Source: Janthinobacterium sp. B9-8
Lineage (GTDB): Bacteria > Pseudomonadota > Gammaproteobacteria > Burkholderiales > Chitinibacteraceae
Direction of reading: 5' to 3'
NCBI RefSeq assembly: GCF_000969645.2
Contig: NZ_CP014222.1
Location: 2,917,740-2,981,739, forward strand
Length of the DNA: 64,000 nucleotides
Within the stretch, counting starts at the first letter, position 1. Each line of letters starts with the position of its first letter. A program made the position numbers and the translations under genes. Below the pieces are notes generated by a model. The model ran no database searches. It was not told where the DNA came from and saw only the letters and a list, made by a program, of their open reading frames with translations. Shown here in pieces: positions 57,884 to 64,000 of the stretch.

Positions 57884-57937
57884 TTTCTCCGTGAAACTCT
57901 GTGTTCTCTGTGACCTCCGTGGTTCAAGATTTGGGTT
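57884..57937. repeat. CTCTGTG-type dispersed intergenic repeat
   Basis: TTTTCTCCGTGAAACTCTGT, GTTCTCTGTGACCTCCGTGG and TTCAAG lie between the MocR-type gene and the convergent GspF-like gene; the same motif family as at 19395-19530 and 55108-55146. Confidence 0.55.
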
Positions 57938-57974
57938 TGTGTTGTGTCACATCATTTTTTGAAAAATATGCAAT

Positions 57975-58970
57975 CTACAAATCAGCAGGCATCTGAGGCG
58001 CGCCACTTCCAATCACCATGCCATAAGCCATCCACAGCATCAGCAGGCCGTACATGATTCTTGGGAACCACTCGGCCACTTTGCTTTGGAAATCGGCAAT
58101 GGTTTCGCTTTCCATATTCACATGCCGCAGCAGCATTTCAGGCAAAGTGCCGCTGGCCTCCCCTGTTTGCACAAAGCCAATTACCCGTTCTTCCCCTAAA
58201 AAAAACTGATGATCAAGCGCTTTAGCTAGGCTATCCCCGCGCTGCATTTTGGGCAGAATGCGGCTGTATTCGCTGCGAATCAGCTGATTATGAATCGCCC
58301 GATTCGCCTTAGGCAGAGCATCAAACATCAGCAGGCCCGCTTCCAGCATCAGCGCCAGGCTTTCAAAAAAATCCCGCGCATTGCGCCGCACATGCATGGC
58401 CCCAAACAGCGGCATTCTGATCAGCATTGTTTCAAGCTGCAGCCGTAAACGCGACGGCTGCGCGACTTCCAGCCAATCTGAAACCCCTCTGAACAAACCA
58501 TAAAGGCTGATAAAAAACAGCAAGGGCCGCAGGCAGCGCCATAAATAAGCAGCCGGGCTCAGCGCGCCCAAAACCAAATCGGGCAAAGGTTGCACCAGTA
58601 AAGCCAGCACAAACACCACGATGGGCAGCATCATTTTGGAGCGCATCTGCTTGCTTAATCTGGCCTTCAAGGTATAGCGCTCAGCAAGGCGAAAGTAAGT
58701 ACGCGCCGGGCTGCCCGCGCTAATCGCCACATGCAGCAAATCCGCTTCCAGATCGCTAAACAAGCCCGACATCCGCCCCGCAGCCGCCACATCCTTGCCC
58801 CGCCCCAGCCACTTACGCGCCTCGTCCACCCTAGGCTGGGCTGCTTTCGCCAGCCGCAGCGACAGAAAAGCCTGCGCCACCGGCAAACCTGCTTTCTCCA
58901 TCGTTGCCAGATGGGTGAATAGATCGGCACGGATGGCGTCAGTTAATGGGGGGAGTTTGGATTTAGGCAT
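57975..58970 (-). CDS. orphan type II secretion/pilus F-like inner-membrane protein
   Basis: 331 residues with two T2SS-F domains: N-terminal LFTHLATMEKAGLPVAQAFL ... YTLKARLSKQMRSKMMLPIV and C-terminal FFESLALMLEAGLLMFDALP ... FVQTGEASGTLPEMLLRH. Three hydrophobic segments (about 118-135, 145-165, 300-320) fit a GspF/PilC polytopic protein. It is shorter than GspF (~400). No secretion ATPase, pilin or other T2SS/T4P gene is adjacent, so its partners must lie elsewhere. It may be a relic or serve a distant machinery. Confidence 0.85.
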   Translation of the reverse strand: MPKSKLPPLTDAIRADLFTHLATMEKAGLPVAQAFLSLRLAKAAQPRVDEARKWLGRGKDVAAAGRMSGLFSDLEADLLHVAISAGSPARTYFRLAERYTLKARLSKQMRSKMMLPIVVFVLALLVQPLPDLVLGALSPAAYLWRCLRPLLFFISLYGLFRGVSDWLEVAQPSRLRLQLETMLIRMPLFGAMHVRRNARDFFESLALMLEAGLLMFDALPKANRAIHNQLIRSEYSRILPKMQRGDSLAKALDHQFFLGEERVIGFVQTGEASGTLPEMLLRHVNMESETIADFQSKVAEWFPRIMYGLLMLWMAYGMVIGSGAPQMPADL

Positions 58971-59031
58971 GGGGTTTAGTTTAGAAGGAAAAGCCTTATA
59001 AAGATGCGATTCGCTGTCAATTTAATCGCGT

Positions 59032-59637
59032 TTAAATAAAACTATCATCAAAATATATTTTGACTTGCGATAGTTTATGATCGGCATCGAAATAAAATTC
59101 GATATTAGTCGTACCATCATCATCTCCGCATTGGTTTAATGCCCAATTCTTTTTACTTGCTGTGGATAGCTTTATCGTTTTACCACTGAATAATATATCT
59201 CTTTCAGCTAGGCTCATGACTTCTTTCTCTGATTTCATACCCAGCAAAGCCATTATTTCTGACTTTTTCTGCCCAATATAAAACTGAGTTCCCAGCTTAT
59301 ATTTTTGATTTGATAAGTTAATCCGCTCTATTTGCTTCTCTCGTTTTTGTTCATCTGCAACCGTAAAGGTTAAACCCTGATAAATTAAATCTTTAAGAAA
59401 ATAAGAACCAGCATTACCGCCTGAATGATATTCATAACGTTTGGTTTGCTCTGGCTGGCCTATTTTTTTAAAAACGACATCACTTTTATCCAGCAGATTC
59501 ACGCTATTAATACTTATCTGGCTGGATTTTAAACAAACCATTTCAGCCTGATCGGCAACGTTTGCATATGCAGAGGCTGAGATTAAAAGCATTGAAATCA
59601 GCAAAACTGATTTTTTTATCTGCTCCAGGAAATACAT
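59032..59637 (-). CDS. hypothetical secreted protein
   Basis: 201 residues. Signal peptide FLEQIKKSVLLISMLLISAS ending near Ala23-Tyr-Ala, then a ~170-residue domain with two BamE/OmlA-like or repeated segments (VVFKKIGQPEQTKRYEYHSG and QFYIGQKKSEIMALLGMKSE). Each holds a glycine-rich helix-strand motif that could pair as tandem repeats. Two cysteines (VCLKSS, NQCGDD) could form a disulfide. Function not recognised. GGAG precedes the ATG. Confidence 0.72.
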   Translation of the reverse strand: MYFLEQIKKSVLLISMLLISASAYANVADQAEMVCLKSSQISINSVNLLDKSDVVFKKIGQPEQTKRYEYHSGGNAGSYFLKDLIYQGLTFTVADEQKREKQIERINLSNQKYKLGTQFYIGQKKSEIMALLGMKSEKEVMSLAERDILFSGKTIKLSTASKKNWALNQCGDDDGTTNIEFYFDADHKLSQVKIYFDDSFI

Positions 59638-59799
59638 TTATTACTCCTTTAGGTTTATTTTATAAAGACACAATGAACAAAAATGACTAAATCATATGGG
59701 GTTTTCAAAAAAATAGCCCTAGTCACAAACCAACCCCTGCTGCATTCCCCCCAACTTTCCGCTACCCTCTCCCCCAAGCCCATTCAATAAGACTTTCCC

Positions 59800-62700
59800 G
59801 TGCTGCATCTATTTCAATCCAACCGTATCGACGTTCTGCTGGCGGCTCTGGCACATCAGTTAGAGACTTCTCCTTTGGCTTCCCCTTTTGAGCAGGAAAA
59901 GATTGTGGTGCAGTCTAAGGGGATGGGGCGGTGGTTGAATTTTCGTTTGGCGGAAAAGCAAGGCATGACGGCGCAGATGGGCTATCCGCTGCTGGCGTCT
60001 TTTTTCTGGGATTTGATGCAGCGCACGCTGGGTGGCAATCTGCCGAAGAAGTCGCCGTTTTCGCGGGAGATTATGGGCTGGCGGGTGCTGGCCTGGCTGG
60101 ATTCGCAGCCTAATGCGCCGGTGCTGCTTAATTATCTGCGTGAAGGCGGAGATTTTAGGCGCTTTGAACTCGCCACGCGCATTGCCGATGTGTTCGATCA
60201 GTATTTGGTTTACCGCCCCGACTGGCTGCTGGCTTGGGAAAAAAATCAGAGCCTAGGGCTGGGGGATGATGAGGCTTGGCAGGCGGCGCTGTGGCGCTAT
60301 CTATCTAAGGATGAGCTAGATATTCGTGTCGATGGCGGGCATCGGGGCGCGCTGCTTGCGGCAACCCACAAGCGGCTGCTCGACCCGCGCCCTTTGGATT
60401 TGCCCAGCCGGGTTTCACTGTTTGGCATATCCAGCCTGCCGCCGGTGTATATGGAGATTTTACGGGCGCTATCCAAGCGCTGCGAGGTGTTTATCCATGC
60501 GCTGAATCCTTGCGGCGAGCCTTGGGGCGAGATTCGGGATGCGGCGGAAATCGCCCGGCTTTCTGATGGTTTTGATCCTGAAGACTTGTATCTGGAAGTC
60601 GGCAATCCACTGTTGGCGGTGTGGGGAAAGCAGGGGCGGGAGTTTTTTAATCAGCTGATTGCCGAGCCAGAAATCGTTGAATATTTCACGCCTTTTCCTG
60701 GCAACCACGACACGATGTTGCAAACGCTGAAAAGCGATGTGCTGGAACTTGTCGCCCGCAGCCCGGAAACCGCACAGCGCGTGGCGGCAGATGATAAATC
60801 CCTGCAAGTGCATATCTGCCATTCGGCCATGCGCGAAATTGAGGTGCTGCACGATCAACTGTTGGCGCTGTTCGAGGCCGACAGCACGCTCACCCCCGCC
60901 GATATTGTGGTGTTAATGCCCGATATCGAACATTACATTCCCTATATTGAGGCCGTATTCGGCAGAACAGGCGGCGCATCCGAGCTTGCCGCGCCCCATG
61001 TGCCCTTTGCCATTGCCGACCGCAGCCTGAAAGACGCAGCTCCCTTGGCGCAAGCCCTGCTGGAGCTGCTTACCCTGCCGCAATGCCGTTTTGCCAGCGA
61101 CTGGATGATGGCGCTGCTGGATATCCCCGCCATTGCCCGCCGCTTTGAAATCCCGACTTCCGACTTGCCCACCATTCACCGCTGGATCAGCGAACTGGGC
61201 ATTCACTGGGGCAAAGATGGCGAGCATAAGGCCGAGCTGGGTTTACCCAATACTTTTGAGCACACCTGGCGCTTTGGGCTGGACAGATTGCTGCTGAGCA
61301 TCGCCCTGCCCGCTGACGTGGCGGGCGCTGCCGCACCGCTGTTTGCCGGCACATTGCCAGGCTCTGGCGTGGCGGGAAATCAGGCGCAGCTGGCTGCTGG
61401 CCTCGCAGCTTTTGCCGAAACGCTGTTTGAGCAAGCCGCATCGCTATCGGGGGAGCACACGCCCGAGGTGTGGCATAGTAAATTGATCACCATGATAGAG
61501 GCGCTGTTTGCACCGGATGATGATGAGGCGCTAATTCTGGCTGATTTGCGCGAGCAGATTATTGAATTTGCCGAGCAAAGCCGCGCCGCAAACTACGATG
61601 CGCCGGTGGATTTATCCGTGCCGCGCAGCTGGCTCAATGGTGCACTGTCCGGCAAGATTCCGAGTGGTGGGTTTTTAACCGGCGCGGTGACGTTTTGCGC
61701 CATGGTGCCGATGCGCTGCCTGCCGTTCAGAGTGATTGCCCTGTTGGGCTTTAATGATGGCGCTTTCCCGCGCGAATCACGCCCGCCGGGGTTTGATCTG
61801 ATGGCGCACAATCCACAATATGGCGACCGATCCCGCCGTGCCGATGATCGTTATCTATTCCTTGAAACCCTGCTTTCGGCCAGCGATGTGCTGTATCTCA
61901 GCTATGTAGGGCGTGGTATTCAGGATAATGGTGTGATTCCGCCATCGGTGGTGGTGTCTGATTTACTCGACGCCGTGGGTCGCAGCTTTGTGCTGGACGA
62001 TGCCCCGTCTCAGCCTGCCCTTGGCAACGAAGCACTGAAATGGCGACGCATCGAGCGCGAGCGGTTGCTAAAGCATCTGATTACCGAACACCCGCTGCAG
62101 CCCTTTAGCCCACGCTATTTTAAAGACGCGGCCTTCATTGGAAAAAGACTCCCCGCCTATTCTCCACTCTGGTTTGCCGCGGCCACCGCCATTGGCCAGT
62201 CTCAGCTCCAGCCGCTCTCGGTATTGGCAGAAAGCTTGCCCCTGCCCGACCCAGAATTTAAAAACGTAGCATTTAACGATTTGCTGGCCTTTTGGCGCAA
62301 CCCTACCCGCTATTTATTAAGAAACCGCATCGGCATACGGCTTGCCGATGAGGCGGTGGAATTCGAAAGCAACGAGCCATTCAGCCTGTCTTTTTCCGCC
62401 AAAAGCGAACTAAACCAGGTGATCTGGCAATCCCTGGAGCAAGGCTGGAGCAGTGATTCCATCGCCACTGGCCGCGCCGCTGGACTGCTGCCGCACGGTG
62501 GATTTGGCGATATGAGCGCCGCCAAGCAATCAGCCACCCTGCGTAAACTCTATAACGCCGCCGAACCACTGCTCAGCGATGCAACGCTGGCACCGCATAC
62601 TTTCCTATTTAAATTTGCGGACGATATGCAGCTCAATGGCGCACTGCACCAGCTGCGCCCCAATGGGCAGGTGGCCGTCTGGACAGACCACAGCTCGCCC

Positions 62701-63132
62701 ATCGAGCTGATCGCCTGCTGGCTAAAACACCTCGCCCTCTGCCACGCCGCGCCCGAAGGCGTATTACTTGAAACACGCATCGTCAGTCAAAAAGGCCATT
62801 GGCGCTTTGGGCCGGTGGAAAACGCAGGCCTCGAGCTAGAAAAATGGCTGCATTACTACTGGCAAGGCCTATCCAGCCGCCTGCCCTTTGCCACCCGTAG
62901 TAGCGCCAAATATGCCGAAGCGCTCAGTAGCGACGATGGCTCGGCAGATGCGGCAGAAAAAGCCGCGAGAGAAAGTTGGCTCGGCAACAGCCTGCGCGGC
63001 TTTGCCGGAGAAGAATCAGAAATCTGGTACGAAATGGCTTGGCGCGGGCAAAGCTTGCTGGGTGATGAAGGATTTGCGGAGATGGCAAATGGATTGTTGT
63101 TGGCGATGTATCAGGCAAGAAGCGAGGTTTAA
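59800..63132 (+). CDS. recC: exodeoxyribonuclease V gamma subunit RecC
   Basis: 1,110 residues, the RecC length, from GTG 59800. RecC is the Chi-recognising subunit of RecBCD. The start MLHLFQSNRIDVLLAALAHQ, the segment EQEKIVVQSKGMGRWLNFRL, VSLFGISSLPPVYMEILRAL and the C-terminal RecC nuclease-like part (FRVIALLGFNDGAFPRESRP, YGDRSRRADDRYLFLETLLS) are characteristic. recB and recD are not next to it: a secreted protein gene follows. In Neisseria the rec genes are known to be scattered, which agrees with the inferred lineage. GC rises in this gene relative to its neighbours. Confidence 0.96.
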   Translation: MLHLFQSNRIDVLLAALAHQLETSPLASPFEQEKIVVQSKGMGRWLNFRLAEKQGMTAQMGYPLLASFFWDLMQRTLGGNLPKKSPFSREIMGWRVLAWLDSQPNAPVLLNYLREGGDFRRFELATRIADVFDQYLVYRPDWLLAWEKNQSLGLGDDEAWQAALWRYLSKDELDIRVDGGHRGALLAATHKRLLDPRPLDLPSRVSLFGISSLPPVYMEILRALSKRCEVFIHALNPCGEPWGEIRDAAEIARLSDGFDPEDLYLEVGNPLLAVWGKQGREFFNQLIAEPEIVEYFTPFPGNHDTMLQTLKSDVLELVARSPETAQRVAADDKSLQVHICHSAMREIEVLHDQLLALFEADSTLTPADIVVLMPDIEHYIPYIEAVFGRTGGASELAAPHVPFAIADRSLKDAAPLAQALLELLTLPQCRFASDWMMALLDIPAIARRFEIPTSDLPTIHRWISELGIHWGKDGEHKAELGLPNTFEHTWRFGLDRLLLSIALPADVAGAAAPLFAGTLPGSGVAGNQAQLAAGLAAFAETLFEQAASLSGEHTPEVWHSKLITMIEALFAPDDDEALILADLREQIIEFAEQSRAANYDAPVDLSVPRSWLNGALSGKIPSGGFLTGAVTFCAMVPMRCLPFRVIALLGFNDGAFPRESRPPGFDLMAHNPQYGDRSRRADDRYLFLETLLSASDVLYLSYVGRGIQDNGVIPPSVVVSDLLDAVGRSFVLDDAPSQPALGNEALKWRRIERERLLKHLITEHPLQPFSPRYFKDAAFIGKRLPAYSPLWFAAATAIGQSQLQPLSVLAESLPLPDPEFKNVAFNDLLAFWRNPTRYLLRNRIGIRLADEAVEFESNEPFSLSFSAKSELNQVIWQSLEQGWSSDSIATGRAAGLLPHGGFGDMSAAKQSATLRKLYNAAEPLLSDATLAPHTFLFKFADDMQLNGALHQLRPNGQVAVWTDHSSPIELIACWLKHLALCHAAPEGVLLETRIVSQKGHWRFGPVENAGLELEKWLHYYWQGLSSRLPFATRSSAKYAEALSSDDGSADAAEKAARESWLGNSLRGFAGEESEIWYEMAWRGQSLLGDEGFAEMANGLLLAMYQARSEV

Positions 63133-63146
63133 GCCTTACGTTTAAA

Positions 63147-63187
63147 AGCAAGCCCAGACAAACAGGCCTAGCGGTGCTGGGCTTGCT
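63147..63187 (+). other. hairpin after recC
   Basis: AGCAAGCCCAG and CTGGGCTTGCT form a perfect 11-bp stem with a 19-base loop, 15 bp after the recC stop. There is no T-run, so its role as a terminator is uncertain. Confidence 0.5.
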
Positions 63188-63588
63188 TGAAACGCGGTGC
63201 TACAGCAAGGATAGCAAGCCAGTAGTTTGTCTGTGATGTAAATCACACCATCTATTTTTTATGCAATACCAATATTCCTTTCAAAAAACCATATCTTTCT
63301 TTCTGCTAAAGAAAACACCTCCCAAAAAAAGCATACAAAACAGAGTCAAGGACACGCCCACTCTCGATTTGTGCTTTTTACAAATAATTACACCCAATAA
63401 AAGAAATGATCGATGCTATTTATTGCTTAATTAAACTTAATACCAAATGTAAAAATATGTGAAGAATAACGTATTGAAATAGCAAGAGCATATCTGTACA
63501 AACCCTGATAAATAAATTTTGCGGTTATCCCCCCAAAAAAAATTTGGATTTTTAGTGATTTAAATCTCAATTAAAAAGGAATACACAC
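63188..63588. other. AT-rich intergenic region before the secreted protein gene
   Basis: About 400 bp of AT-rich sequence with no gene longer than 60 codons. It ends in an AAAGGA ribosome site eight bases before the ATG. No terminator, riboswitch or tRNA was recognised. Confidence 0.6.
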
Positions 63589-64000
63589 ATGTCCCCCTTA
63601 AATAAATCAGCTGCAATTATTATAATTTCTTTACTTAGCTCAAGCGCTTATGCGATATCTGAGGCCTATGTAGATTCGGTAATAAGCTTTAAAAATGCAG
63701 CGGGTGCAAATGTCAGCAGCGTAACGGGTAACAACGGCAGCAATGTTCTAGGCTTCACTACCAATGTATCCACCACCCTGCCGCTTGGCGCACCGGGAAC
63801 AGCAAAATGGGCCTCTGTAGTGCAAGGAGGCGAAGCCATTTATGGCTTTACGGGCAAGCAGGCCACTGGATCAATTGATATTTACACCATTGTGAACGGT
63901 GCCGGTGAAATCGCCAAAATCTATGGCCGCCTAGGAAATACAGGAAGTTGGTCTTTCCTTGGACAAACCGATTCAACACCAAATGGCAACTTTTCCCTTG
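63589..64000 (+). CDS. secreted surface protein, partial (3' end outside window)
   Basis: The frame is open from ATG 63589 to the window edge (137 residues seen). A signal peptide (AAIIIISLLSSSAYA) is followed by a beta-rich Gly/Ser/Asn-rich domain: YVDSVISFKNAAGANVSSVT, TLPLGAPGTAKWASVVQGGE and AIYGFTGKQATGSIDIYTIV. The pattern of LGAPG...WASV...GGEAIYGF recalls N-terminal beta-sandwich domains of PEP-CTERM-type exported surface proteins; the sorting end is not visible. AAAGGA lies eight bases before the start. Family assignment is tentative. Confidence 0.6.
   Translation, partial: MSPLNKSAAIIIISLLSSSAYAISEAYVDSVISFKNAAGANVSSVTGNNGSNVLGFTTNVSTTLPLGAPGTAKWASVVQGGEAIYGFTGKQATGSIDIYTIVNGAGEIAKIYGRLGNTGSWSFLGQTDSTPNGNFSL

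Overview
This window is chromosomal DNA of a betaproteobacterium, most likely of the order Neisseriales (Chromobacteriaceae; Iodobacter-like). That placement is inference from gene content: BPH-type proteasome homologue, HpnC, DUF1841, DUF1415, YaeQ, a full-length RHH-type PutA, six chemoreceptors in 64 kb, and recC without recB/recD next to it. No complete insertion sequence, prophage, CRISPR array or integron is visible, so it reads as core genome with small repeats between genes.

Layout. 1-6.6 kb: carA-carB (minus, carB cut by the window edge), a glutathione peroxidase and DUF1841 gene firing divergently from a 20-bp gap, a BepA-like M48 protease, yqaA-cyaY and lptM. 6.6-14.2 kb: an Lrp-type regulator divergent from lysA, a nuclease lipoprotein, an HD-GYP phosphodiesterase, hpnC, a ComEA-like protein, a PLP-dependent cysteine synthase-family enzyme and a prolyl-4-hydroxylase-like dioxygenase. 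14.2-23.3 kb: purB, a DUF945 protein, a minus-strand stress cluster (proteasome homologue BPH, Hsp33, an NTF2-like protein), pncC, orn, then an M48 membrane protease, phhB and rsgA. 23.3-32 kb: three chemoreceptors with relA among them and a 0.9-kb AT-rich gap. 32-39.6 kb: tRNA-Arg(CCT), a lipoprotein, the group yaeQ/MazG-like/DUF1415, a 157-bp MITE-like element, yceH and putA. 39.7-51 kb: three more chemoreceptors (one soluble with a PAS domain), DinB, TraB/GumN, aldo/keto reductase, peroxiredoxin and unknowns. 51-64 kb: a methyltransferase, a Spo0M-like protein, a DnaQ-like exonuclease overlapping a CBS/DUF294 protein, tRNA-Ser(GCT), a PNPOx-like gene divergent from a MocR regulator, an orphan GspF-like protein, recC and the start of a secreted protein.

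Themes. Redox and protein quality control recur: glutathione peroxidase, peroxiredoxin, Hsp33 beside BPH, and BepA-like periplasmic protease. Chemotaxis is represented only by receptors; no che genes lie here, and none of the receptors ends in a CheR/CheB-tethering pentapeptide. Amino-acid and nucleotide metabolism is represented by carAB, lysA, purB, phhB and putA, and RelA provides stringent control.

The most notable non-coding pattern is a set of hairpin repeats (GTAGGGTGGGCA-type and GGCGCACT-type) that sit directly after stop codons of six unrelated genes. No clearly new multi-gene system was found. The best leads are these hairpins, the BPH/Hsp33 pair, the 20-bp divergent gpx/DUF1841 start region and the orphan GspF-like protein.
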